Source of the DNA: Streptomyces sp. NBC_00162
GTDB taxonomy: Bacteria > Actinomycetota > Actinomycetes > Streptomycetales > Streptomycetaceae
Assembly: GCF_024611995.1 (NCBI RefSeq)
Contig: NZ_CP102509.1
Span: 1,302,001 to 1,366,000, forward strand
Direction of reading: 5' to 3'
Length of the DNA stretch: 64,000 bases
A program made the translations under genes and the position numbers. Below are positions 1 through 7,734 of the stretch, piece by piece (the first letter of the stretch is position 1; each line of letters starts with the position of its first letter). Below the pieces are notes generated by a model. That model saw only the letters and a program-made list of their open reading frames with translations. It searched no databases and was not told the origin of the DNA.

Positions 1-546
1 GAGGCGTACACCGACCTCGGCTACGTCACCCCGGACCGGCCGCTCGTGCCGCTGAGCGGGACGGCCGGGGTGCAGCACGTGGTCGACGGGATCGTACGGG
101 CCGCCCGGCGCGGCGGCCCGCTGCTGGAGGTCGAGGCCGCGGCCGCCGTGCACGGACTGCTGGTGGCGCTGCGCTACGCCCGCGCCGAGGTGTCCCGGCA
201 CGGGGACGCCGTGATGGACACCCTGGCGCGCGACGCCCTGCTGCCGATATCGGTGGCCGAGCACGCCGCCCGGCTCGGGATGCCGCTGCCCCAGCTGCGC
301 TGGGCGGTGCGGCGCAGTACCGGGGAGGGGGTCAAGGAGTACCTCCTCGGGATCAGGCTGAGCCGGGCGAAGGAGCTGCTCGCCCGCACCGACCTGCCGG
401 TCGCCGGGGTCGCCCGGCGGGTCGGTTACGAGGATCCGGCCTACTTCAGCCGGCTGTTCAGCCGCCGGGTGGGCATGGCGCCCGTGCGGTTCCGGGCACA
501 GCAGTCGGCGGGCAGGACACCTCCTACGGCACGTAGCCGACGGTGA
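1..546 (+). CDS. AraC-family transcriptional regulator, C-terminal part (5' end outside window)
   Basis: The frame is open from the first base, so the gene starts before the window. The visible part has an alpha-helical linker and then a complete AraC-type double helix-turn-helix at about residues 75-165 of the visible protein. The second helix-turn-helix carries the family signature around VARRVGYEDPAYFSRLF. The missing N-terminal part would hold the effector domain, probably cupin-like, but this cannot be seen. The stop overlaps the 3' end of the convergent GH101 gene by 23 bases, so the two genes probably lack a dedicated terminator between them. The target is unknown; the neighbouring glycosidase is a possible one, by inference only. 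Confidence 0.85.
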   Translation, partial: EAYTDLGYVTPDRPLVPLSGTAGVQHVVDGIVRAARRGGPLLEVEAAAAVHGLLVALRYARAEVSRHGDAVMDTLARDALLPISVAEHAARLGMPLPQLRWAVRRSTGEGVKEYLLGIRLSRAKELLARTDLPVAGVARRVGYEDPAYFSRLFSRRVGMAPVRFRAQQSAGRTPPTARSRR

Positions 547-3500
547 GTTCCGCGACCGAGGTCCAAGGGTTGTCCGCCACCTCCCTCGTAGCTTTGAGCT
601 TCACGTAGCGCGCGGTGCGCGGCGTGAGGGCGACGTCCTGCTGCGACGTCGTGTCGGCGAAGGCCCCGGAAGCCGCCGCCAGCCCCCAGGTGACGCCGTC
701 GGTGGACGTGAACACCTGGTAGTCGGCGATCCGTCCGTTGCTCTGCGTCTGCCGGGGCAGGTAGTGGAGGGCGGAGACGTTGTAGGAGGCGCCGAGGTCG
801 AGGGTGATCTCGTGCGGCATGGGCGCGGTGGCGGCGTACCACTGGGTGTGCCAGATGGTGGAGCCGTCGCCGTCCAGGACGTTGGCGGCGCCGCCGTTCT
901 CGCCGGTGGTCTCCTGGCTGTCGACCGCCTTCACGCTCATCTGGCTCTGCGGTACGAGGAGTTCACCGCCGCCGACCGGGCCGAGGTCGTCGACGGTCAG
1001 GTCGTCGAGGATCAGGTCGGCCTCGTTGTGGGAGTTCTCGGGGGTGACCTTGCGTACGCCGACCCAGGCGTCGGCCCCGGCGGTGAAGGTCTTGGTGAAG
1101 GTGGTGGGGGTACGGGCCTGGTTCAGTGCGGTGGCGGTCTCGGTGGCCCCGGATCCGGTGATGAAATGGTAGTCGCCGCTGAATCCGGTCTCGTAGCGGA
1201 AGGTCACCTTGTAGGAGCGGCCCTGGACCAGCCGCAGGGTCTGCGGCAGGGTGCGGTAGACCAGTCCGGTCCGCTCCTCGTGCGACTTGAGGGAGTTCTG
1301 GCCGCCGATCACGTCGTCCACCAGCTTCCCGCTCCACCCGGCCTGGGTGTAGGGGGCGTTGCGCTGGGCGATGTGGGTGCGGGGGTCGGTGGCCGAGCCG
1401 CCCGCGCCGCCGAAGGCGAAGGGGCCCCAGCCCGCGTCGGCGTTCTCGAAGTCCTCGGCGAACCAGTGCCCGGCGAGCGGGGTGCGGGCGGAGCGGACCA
1501 CGCGGACGTCGTCCAGGTAGACGGTGCCCGGTCCGGCGGCGGCGGACAGTTTGAGGGTGGCGGTGGACTGTCCGGACGGGACGTCGAAGAGCACCTTCAT
1601 GCGCTGCATCTTGGTGCCGTTCTTCTCGCTGCCGCCGAGGTTGTTCGTCAGCGGTGAGGAGTCGGCGTACACCGAGGCGGCGGCGCCGCCGGCGGGGGTC
1701 GCGGTGAGGGTGGCGGCCCGGCCGGCCGGGGTGGAGACCCAGACGGAGGCGGCGTAGGTGCCGGGGGCGAGGCCGGTGAGCTGCTGGGAGACGGCGGGGG
1801 TGGTGCCGGGGGCGAAGGTGAGCTCGCTCTGGCCCTGGGCGTTGCGGGTGACGGCCGCGCCGGTCCCGGTGACGGTCCAGGCGTTCAGATTGCCCGAGTG
1901 GAACGACGGGTCCTTGACCGGGGTGCCCTCGCCCCACTTGGGGTCTGCCGGGGCGGGGACCGCGCCGTTGGTGACCACGTAGGCGGTGCGGGCGGCGGCG
2001 TTGATGGTGACCTGGCCGCCCGTTCCCACGGTGAGGTCGCCGACCAACTGGCGGCCGGTGTCGGTCAGTTTGTAGAGCTTGGGCGCGCTCCAGCCGGCGG
2101 GCAGGGTCCAGGTGGTGGAGCCCGCCTTGTCGTTCCAGTGGTAGAGCTTGCCGTCGCGGGGCAGCAGGTAGGCGTCCCCGGACAGGACGGTGCGGCCGGC
2201 CGTGGTGATCTGGCGCTTGTTGCCCGTGGTGGTGACGGTGGTGCCGTTCGCGAGGGTGACCGCGTCGGCGGTCCACTTCACGATCGGGGATTCCTGGAGG
2301 TACTTCGTCGGCAGGTTGACGGCGAAGGTGGTGTTCAGGAAGGCGGTGAAGTCCTTCTTGCCCTGCCAGCCCTCGTACGCGGTGACCTCGGCGCCGCCGA
2401 GCAGCGGACTGCGGGCGATCCAGTCGTCCTTGGCGTGGTTGGCGATGAACCGGGCGATGGTGGAGTTGATGCCCTTCAGGTCGCTGCCGCCGTAGTCGAC
2501 GTCGGTGGCCCAGTGGTGCCAGAGGGACTGTTCGGTGAGGGTGTTGGGGAACTCCGTGGTCAGCTGGAGTCCCATCCCGGTGATCTCGCGCTGGAGCTTG
2601 CGCGAGACGTAGCCGTCGCCGTACCAGACGTCCACGTACAGGAAGTCCAGGCCCGGGGCGGCGGCCTTGAGGTCCTGGAGCCGCTTCAGCCGCTGCCCGG
2701 ACTGGCCGTCCTTGCGCGTGTCCACGTAGTAGGACTGGTCCAGCCAGTCCCAGCCGAGTCCGCCGCTCTGGTGGGCCGGGTCGAAGGTGGCCGAGACCGG
2801 GTACTCCTCGGTGGCGTTGACGTGCACGCCGAAGTCGGCGTTGTAGGCGTGACCTGCGGTGGTGAGGGTGTTCAGGTCGACGGCGCCGCCGAGCTTGGAG
2901 CCGATGTTCTTGTAGTCCATGTGCGCGGAGTCGTGGCCCTCGGAGGCGTAGCCCTTGAGGAGGACGAACTGGCCCAGGCCGTCGGTGGCGAGGTTGACCC
3001 GCTTGGTCTCGTCGAGGGTCTGCGCGAACGGGTGGGTGGCCTGCGAGGCGAAGTTGAAGGGGATCCGCTGCACGACGCGGTCGGCGGTGTCCTGCCAGCC
3101 GGTGGGCGGGGTCCAGATGTCGCGGTAGGCGACGGCGGCGTCCTGCCAGTCGACGGCGGAGTCCGCGTTGCGGTCGGCCGTGACGGCGATCCGGACGTAC
3201 GGCAGGGGCTCGGTGTCGGTGTCCGCGGCGCCGGCGGCCCGGTGGAGCCAGGCGCCGCTCCACAGGCCCGCGCGGCGGTAGGAGCCCTTGTCGGTGACCC
3301 GCTTGGATATCCGGCCGTTCTCCCGTGCGGTGCCGCCCGAGGGCGTGTCGTACAGGGAGTTGGAGTCGATGGCGGCGGCCAGTCTGCCGGTGTTGGCCAG
3401 GCCGTACATCACGGTGGTCGCGGCGGGGTCGACGGGAGTGGTCGCGGTGACGGGGGTGAAGGTGTCCCCGGTGCCGGTGGTCGCGGTGTGCATGGTCGCG

Positions 3501-4009
3501 GTGGACAGGGCGGCGCCCGGCTGATCGCTGCGGACGCTGACGAGGTTGTGGTCGGGGATCGCGAAACTGCGTACGCGCAGCGCGGCGGTGTCCTCGATCG
3601 CGGTGACCTTGAACTCCACGACCGAACCGGCCACCGAGAGGCGGGATCTGACGGTCACTCCGGAGAAGGCGAGTGCGTAGTCCACGCCCGAGGCGGAGGG
3701 GGTCGAGGTCACCGTGGGGGTGTAGCTCGTCCCGTTCACGAGCACGGTGCTCAGCACGTCTTCGTTGCCGTGCAGGACGTCACCGGTGGCCCGGCGGGTG
3801 TAGCTGATGACGCGGGGGAAGCCGCTGTCCACGCTGACGGACAGTTCGGGCGAGGTGATCGTCACGGGTGCGGCCGCCGCGGCGGGTACGGCGGGTGCGG
3901 CCACGACCAGGGTGGCGACCAGGCCGGCCACCGCGGCTGCGGCCGGCCAGAGGGGTTCGCATCGGACCTCCGGGAGTCGGCGCTTCCTTGGCGGAAGACC
4001 GCTCGGCAC
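524..4009 (-). CDS. Secreted endo-alpha-N-acetylgalactosaminidase (GH101) with C-terminal F5/8 type C module
   Basis: This is a 1161-residue exported glycosidase predicted to release core-1 O-glycans (Gal-GalNAc) from Ser/Thr of mucin-type glycoproteins. An N-terminal signal peptide has a basic n-region and an Ala-rich core ending near residue 47. A beta-sandwich follows, then the GH101 catalytic barrel at about 300-590. The motif YVDVWYGDG (Asp near 459) fits the family nucleophile, and TTEFPN (Glu near 486) fits the acid/base. Two carbohydrate-binding-like sandwiches follow at about 690-1010. A discoidin/F5-8 type C module at about 1025-1160 has the expected LDLG and RYVKL motifs. The length is normal for multi-modular GH101 enzymes. 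The gene stands alone on the minus strand and converges on the AraC gene. The family call is firm; exact substrate specificity is inferred. Confidence 0.9.
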   Translation of the reverse strand: MPSGLPPRKRRLPEVRCEPLWPAAAAVAGLVATLVVAAPAVPAAAAAPVTITSPELSVSVDSGFPRVISYTRRATGDVLHGNEDVLSTVLVNGTSYTPTVTSTPSASGVDYALAFSGVTVRSRLSVAGSVVEFKVTAIEDTAALRVRSFAIPDHNLVSVRSDQPGAALSTATMHTATTGTGDTFTPVTATTPVDPAATTVMYGLANTGRLAAAIDSNSLYDTPSGGTARENGRISKRVTDKGSYRRAGLWSGAWLHRAAGAADTDTEPLPYVRIAVTADRNADSAVDWQDAAVAYRDIWTPPTGWQDTADRVVQRIPFNFASQATHPFAQTLDETKRVNLATDGLGQFVLLKGYASEGHDSAHMDYKNIGSKLGGAVDLNTLTTAGHAYNADFGVHVNATEEYPVSATFDPAHQSGGLGWDWLDQSYYVDTRKDGQSGQRLKRLQDLKAAAPGLDFLYVDVWYGDGYVSRKLQREITGMGLQLTTEFPNTLTEQSLWHHWATDVDYGGSDLKGINSTIARFIANHAKDDWIARSPLLGGAEVTAYEGWQGKKDFTAFLNTTFAVNLPTKYLQESPIVKWTADAVTLANGTTVTTTGNKRQITTAGRTVLSGDAYLLPRDGKLYHWNDKAGSTTWTLPAGWSAPKLYKLTDTGRQLVGDLTVGTGGQVTINAAARTAYVVTNGAVPAPADPKWGEGTPVKDPSFHSGNLNAWTVTGTGAAVTRNAQGQSELTFAPGTTPAVSQQLTGLAPGTYAASVWVSTPAGRAATLTATPAGGAAASVYADSSPLTNNLGGSEKNGTKMQRMKVLFDVPSGQSTATLKLSAAAGPGTVYLDDVRVVRSARTPLAGHWFAEDFENADAGWGPFAFGGAGGSATDPRTHIAQRNAPYTQAGWSGKLVDDVIGGQNSLKSHEERTGLVYRTLPQTLRLVQGRSYKVTFRYETGFSGDYHFITGSGATETATALNQARTPTTFTKTFTAGADAWVGVRKVTPENSHNEADLILDDLTVDDLGPVGGGELLVPQSQMSVKAVDSQETTGENGGAANVLDGDGSTIWHTQWYAATAPMPHEITLDLGASYNVSALHYLPRQTQSNGRIADYQVFTSTDGVTWGLAAASGAFADTTSQQDVALTPRTARYVKLKATREVADNPWTSVAELTVGYVP

Positions 4010-4105
4010 GAAGGCCCGAGCGGTCCGCTCACTGACCTGACAGCTTGCGGACCGGGGCCGGGCAGGCCCATGGACAAAGCGGAGCGCCGTCCTGGACTTA
4101 CGTAC

Positions 4106-4480
4106 TCAGGTGGAGGCCGGGACCAGGATGACGGCGGTGCCGTAGGCGCACACCTCGGTCCCGATGTCGGCGGCTTCGGTCACGTCGAAGCGCATCATCA
4201 GGACGGCGTTCCCGCCCCGCGCCTTCGCCTGCTCGATGAGCCGTTCCATGGCCTGGTTGCGGGTCTGCACCAGGGTCTTGGTCAGACCCTTCAGCTCTCC
4301 GCCGATCATCGACTTCAGGCCCGCGCCGATCTGGCTGCCCAGGTGGCGGGAGCGCACGGTGAGCCCGAAGACCTCCCCGATGACCCGCTCCACCCGGTAG
4401 CCGGGCACGTCGTTGGTCGTCACGACGAGAACGCCCGTCTGTTCGGCCCCGGGGCCGCCGCCGTAGTCTTCGATACCCAT
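4106..4480 (-). CDS. YbjQ/UPF0145-family protein
   Basis: This is a small cytoplasmic protein of about 124 residues with the YbjQ (UPF0145) fold. Family hallmarks are the opening VLVVTTNDVPGY, a central GGELKGLTKTL stretch and the C-terminal block that starts GNAVLMMRFDV. Members form pentamers and are sometimes labelled heavy-metal binding, but no role is established. The start is placed at ATG 4480 because the next in-frame start upstream adds only a low-complexity Arg/Ala tail. The gene stands between the GH101 gene and the two-component pair on the same strand, with gaps of about 50-100 bases. Nothing in the context suggests a specific function. Confidence 0.85.
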   Translation of the reverse strand: MGIEDYGGGPGAEQTGVLVVTTNDVPGYRVERVIGEVFGLTVRSRHLGSQIGAGLKSMIGGELKGLTKTLVQTRNQAMERLIEQAKARGGNAVLMMRFDVTEAADIGTEVCAYGTAVILVPAST

Positions 4481-4532
4481 GGCACCCACTCTTGCCCGGC
4501 CCGCCGCCGCCCGCATCCGGAGGCGGCCGCGA

Positions 4533-5224
4533 TCAGGGCATTCGGGCGGCGAAGCCGAACTCGTGGGCCACGACCACGGCCTGGGCGCGGCTGGACAGCC
4601 CCAGCTTGCTCATGCAGCGGTGCACGTGCGTCTTGACGGTGGCGGCGCTCAGGACGAGGCGCTCGGCGATCTCGGCGTTGGGCAGGCCGGCGCCGACGAG
4701 GGCGAGCACCTCGCGCTCGCGCGGGGTCAGTGCGTCCAGCCCCGGGTGCGGGGGCGGGCGACCGGGGCGGCGTACGTGTCGATCAGTCCGCGCAGGGCCC
4801 GGGGGCTGAACAGCATCTCGCCCGCGTGCACGGTGGCGATGGCGGCGAGCAGCCGGTCGGGCGGGGTGTCCTTGACGAGGAACCCGCTCGCGCCGACCCG
4901 CAGGGCACGGAAGACGTACTCGTCGGAGTCGAAGGTGGTGAGCACGAGCACCTTCGGCCCGCCGTCCGGACCGTCCGGGCTGTCCGGGCCGTCCCCGCGT
5001 GCGGCCAGGATCCGCTCGGTGGCGGCGATCCCGTCCGTGCCGGGCATCCGGATGTCCATGAGGACGACGTCGGGCCGGGTCTCGGCGGCGAGCCGGACCG
5101 CCTCCTCGCCGTCCGCCGCCTCGCCCACGACCTCGTAGCCGGGCGCGGCGGTGAGCAGCGCCGTCAGTCCGGACCGGATCAGGAACTGGTCATCGACGAC
5201 GAGTACGGACGGCATCCGCGTCAC
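4533..5224 (-). pseudogene. NarL/LuxR-family response regulator, frameshifted between receiver and DNA-binding domain
   Basis: The receiver domain is in one frame (5224 to about 4745: VLVVDDQ, phospho-acceptor Asp in VVLMDIRMPG, LVKD). A complete LuxR helix-turn-helix (LTPREREVLALV, NAEIAERL, TVKTHV, SKLG) is in another frame, ending at 4533. Adding one base to the C run at 4740-4743, or to the nearby G run at 4750-4754, joins them into about 230 residues, which is normal for the family. The start is GTG 5224 or ATG 5215; both overlap the end of the histidine kinase gene, so the pair is translationally coupled. A real inactivation is possible, but the same type of lesion recurs across this window, so a base-calling error is more likely. 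Confidence 0.85.
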
Positions 5225-6416
5225 CCCCTCCCGGTCGGGGCACGGGAATCCGCAGGCTGACCGCGAAGCCTCCCCCGGGGGCGGGCCCAGCGGTCACCGT
5301 GCCGTGGTAGATCGTCGCCCGCTCGTGCATGCCGATCAACCCCTGACCGGCCGTTCTTCCCGGACCGGCCGGTATTGGGGCCGGTACGCGCCCCCGGCCG
5401 TCGTCGTCGACGCCCACGCGGACCTCGTCCGCACCGTAGTGGACCCGGACGGTGGTGTCCGCCCCCGGGGCATGCTTGATCACGTTCGTCAGTGCCTCCT
5501 GGACCACTCGGTACGCGCACAGGTCGATCCCGGGCGGCAGGTCGTACGCCGTCCCCGTGATCCGTACGCGGACGGGCACCCCGGCCTCGCCGACCCGTTT
5601 GACCAGCTCGTCGAGCCGCCCGAGCCCCGCCACCCGGCCGTCGTGCTCCTCCGGGGCGGGCCGCGGTCCTTCCTCGCGGAGCACGAGCAGCATCCGTCGC
5701 ATCTCGGCCAGCGCCTCGCGGGCACTGTCCCCCACGGTGTCCAGGGCCTTGCGGGCGGTCGGGAGGTCTGAGGAGAGCACGTAGGAGGCGAGCCCGTTCT
5801 GGACGGAGATCACCGAGACGTGGTGCGCGATCACGTCGTGCAGCTCGCGGGCGATCCTGATGCGTTCCTCCACGACGGCCCGGCGGGCCTTCTCCTCCTG
5901 CTCCAGCCGGAGTTGGCGGGTGAGCTCGCGCAGCCTGCGGGAGCCGTCCCCGGCGACCCAGCAGACGACGGTGGCGACGGTGACGAAGGCCATGCTCATC
6001 GGTACGACGCCCGGCTCGGCGAGCCGGGTGCCCCACAGGAGCACGGCGAGCGCCCCGGCCGCGGCCTTGGCCGAAACCCTGCGGGGGCACAGGGAGGCCA
6101 CGGTGTAGAGGGCGGTGGCCAGCCCGCACGCGGCGACCACGTGGTAGTAGCCGAGGGTGAAGTAGACGCCGGCCCAGAGCCCGGTGTTCACCAGGATCGC
6201 CACGGGGTGGCGGCGGCGCAGCACGAGCGGCAGGTAGATCACGGCGAGCAGGGCGTAGGCGAGCGCGTCGGTGTCGCGCCAGTAGTCGTGGGGGTCGGGC
6301 CAGTTGTGGAGCAGCGTGGACGACATCCACATCGAACCGGCGGCCCATACGATCTCGCCGACGGCCGGAAGTACGGCGCGGATCCGGACCACTGCCGGAT
6401 GTGCGGACAACTGCAC
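5190..6416 (-). CDS. DesK/NarX-type sensor histidine kinase
   Basis: This membrane histidine kinase of about 408 residues pairs with the adjacent response regulator. The N-terminal half holds about five hydrophobic segments (for example around LAYALLAVIYLPLVL and MAFVTVATVVCWVAG). A HisKA_3 dimerisation helix follows with the phospho-acceptor His in RIARELHDVIAHHVSV. The HATPase domain has the N box at EALTNVIKH and the G box at DDDGRG. GTG 6416 is chosen as the start because a GAGGGGG ribosome-binding site lies just upstream; an upstream start would add about 22 residues. A double TGTACA palindrome sits immediately in front and may be its operator. The signal is unknown. Confidence 0.88.
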   Translation of the reverse strand: MQLSAHPAVVRIRAVLPAVGEIVWAAGSMWMSSTLLHNWPDPHDYWRDTDALAYALLAVIYLPLVLRRRHPVAILVNTGLWAGVYFTLGYYHVVAACGLATALYTVASLCPRRVSAKAAAGALAVLLWGTRLAEPGVVPMSMAFVTVATVVCWVAGDGSRRLRELTRQLRLEQEEKARRAVVEERIRIARELHDVIAHHVSVISVQNGLASYVLSSDLPTARKALDTVGDSAREALAEMRRMLLVLREEGPRPAPEEHDGRVAGLGRLDELVKRVGEAGVPVRVRITGTAYDLPPGIDLCAYRVVQEALTNVIKHAPGADTTVRVHYGADEVRVGVDDDGRGRVPAPIPAGPGRTAGQGLIGMHERATIYHGTVTAGPAPGGGFAVSLRIPVPRPGGGDADAVRTRRR

Positions 6417-6853
6417 GTCAACCCCCTCGTGTACACCCCTGGTTGTACAGGGTCGCCACCCGAGGGGGTAGGCCGGTTTCAACCCGTGGATGGGCGCGGC
6501 CCGTGATCGGCCGCCCGTAGATTCTCCAGGGCCGGTTCACCGGCCGGCACGGCCTCTCCCCCCGGGGCCCTCGTCGCGCGGCCGTGCCCGTTCGGGGGCG
6601 GGCACGGCCCCGCTCGCGCGCCGGCGTCGCTCCGGGTCGGGTGAGCCAGGCGGTGGAGACCGGCAACGGGCCCGGGTGTGGAGGCTGACGCCCCGTCCGG
6701 CAGGGGCGCATATTGGGCATATCGGGCTACAGTGCGGTGAGCCACCCACGTGAACGGCGCTGCCGTCGCCATAGTCGTCCCTGGCGACCGCCAGGTCGCC
6801 GCCCCGCGCCGCGCGCCGCGGCCGGGCGGATGTCTTCGTAGAGGAGCCGGCTC
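6417..6853. other. Intergenic region between divergent kinase and SH3-protein genes
   Basis: About 440 bases without a convincing gene. It should hold the promoters of both flanking genes. Visible features are the TGTACA double palindrome at 6430-6449, the near-repeat gcatattgggcatatcggg around 6709, and a short inverted repeat, tggcgaccgcca, near 6780. Open frames here are short and Arg/Pro-rich and look like high-GC noise. Confidence 0.5.
6430..6449. promoter_or_regulatory. Double TGTACA palindrome upstream of the histidine kinase gene
   Basis: Two perfect TGTACA hexamers sit 14 bases apart with CCCCTGGT between them, 14 bases upstream of the kinase start. This spacing fits a dimeric regulator site, possibly for the adjacent response regulator. 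TGTACACCCC also occurs in front of the second two-component operon at 14895. The role is inferred. Confidence 0.35.
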
Positions 6854-7348
6854 ATGCTGAAGCCCACCAGGACCATCCTCGCTCTCGCCGCCGGAAGCCT
6901 GGTGCTCGGCCTGGTCGGGGCCGGGGCCGCGGTCGCGGACGAGGAGCCGATGGCCGGCGCCGCGTCGCAGCAGATGGTGGCCCAAGCCCGGTACGCGTAC
7001 GGCAAGGTCGTCTCGAAGGGCAAGCTGAAGGTCCGCAGCAAGCCGAGCACCCACTCGCGGGCCGTCGGCTACGTGTACCCGGACCGCAAGGTCGAGATCA
7101 AGTGCAAGAAGTACGGTGAGTCGGTCGACGGCAACGCCATCTGGTACCGCCTGGCCGACGAGAACGGCTCCGAGGAGAACGGTTCCGAGGAGAACGGCAA
7201 CAACGAGAACGGCACCTGGCCGGGCAGCGGCAACCCGAACGCCGGCACGGGCGGCAGCGGTGGGAGCGACGACAAGGCCTACGACGGCAAGCGCTGGGTC
7301 TCGGCCCGCTACGTCAAGAACCTCACGACGGTGCGCTACTGCCACTGA
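6854..7348 (+). CDS. Small secreted SH3-like protein
   Basis: This is a 164-residue exported protein. A signal peptide (basic start, core LALAAGSLVLGLVGAGAAVA) ends near residue 30. A bacterial SH3-like domain follows (about 50-164), beginning KGKLKVRSKPSTHSRAVGYV and ending with WVSARYVKNLTTVRYC. The domain is split by a low-complexity insert rich in Glu, Asn and Gly (tandem ENGSE/ENG units, about residues 102-118) and a Gly/Ser stretch. Two Cys residues could form a disulfide. SH3b domains often bind cell-wall peptides, so a wall-associated role is plausible but unproven. A GAGGAG ribosome-binding site precedes ATG 6854. Confidence 0.85.
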   Translation: MLKPTRTILALAAGSLVLGLVGAGAAVADEEPMAGAASQQMVAQARYAYGKVVSKGKLKVRSKPSTHSRAVGYVYPDRKVEIKCKKYGESVDGNAIWYRLADENGSEENGSEENGNNENGTWPGSGNPNAGTGGSGGSDDKAYDGKRWVSARYVKNLTTVRYCH

Positions 7349-7363
7349 CCCCGGGCGAGCCGG

Positions 7364-7726
7364 TCAGCGGTCCGGGCGTACGGCGCGCGGCCCCACGCAA
7401 CGCGCCCCGTACGCCCGGACCCGCTCGCGCAGTTCGCGGTCGGCCGTGACCACCACGCAGCCGCGGTCCGCATGGGCCGCGGCCAGCTCCACGATCCGGT
7501 CGTCACCGCTCCCGGGCGCCGGGTCCACCCGTACGCCGGGAACGGATTCGACACCCCGGGCGGCGCCTTCGACGACGAGGATGATCTCCTCGTCCCCGCC
7601 CCGCGCCGCCAGCCGGTCGCGCAGCCGCTCGGCCGCGCCCCGCCGGTCCCGCCACCAGCCGTCCGGTACCGAGCCGACGACATTGGCGCCGTCCACGATC
7701 AGCACGGTCCCCGTCGAAGCGGCCAA
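7364..7726 (-). CDS. YacP-like NYN-domain nuclease
   Basis: A 120-residue PIN/NYN fold protein. It starts with the beta-strand motif VLIVDGANVVG, whose Asp is a metal ligand. Further acidic positions are in GSGDDRIVEL and VTADRELRERV, matching the conserved acidic site of NYN endoribonucleases such as YacP/Rae1. The start is read as TTG 7726, because GGGGG lies about 5 bases upstream and no ATG is available. The start is 8 bases past the stop of the RNA ligase-kinase-phosphatase gene, so the two are almost certainly co-transcribed. An RNA cleavage or processing role linked to the repair enzyme is inferred from context. Confidence 0.8.
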   Translation of the reverse strand: MAASTGTVLIVDGANVVGSVPDGWWRDRRGAAERLRDRLAARGGDEEIILVVEGAARGVESVPGVRVDPAPGSGDDRIVELAAAHADRGCVVVTADRELRERVRAYGARCVGPRAVRPDR

Positions 7727-7734
7727 GACACCCC

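Noticed and set aside
1898..4636. Long plus-strand open frame of over 900 codons opposite the GH101 gene
   Set aside because: Val/Gly/Arg-rich translation without motifs, fully antisense to a clear glycosidase; typical GC-rich shadow.
6479..7345. Minus-strand open frame over the SH3 protein region
   Set aside because: The plus-strand protein has a signal peptide and SH3-like motifs with a ribosome-binding site; the other frame has none.
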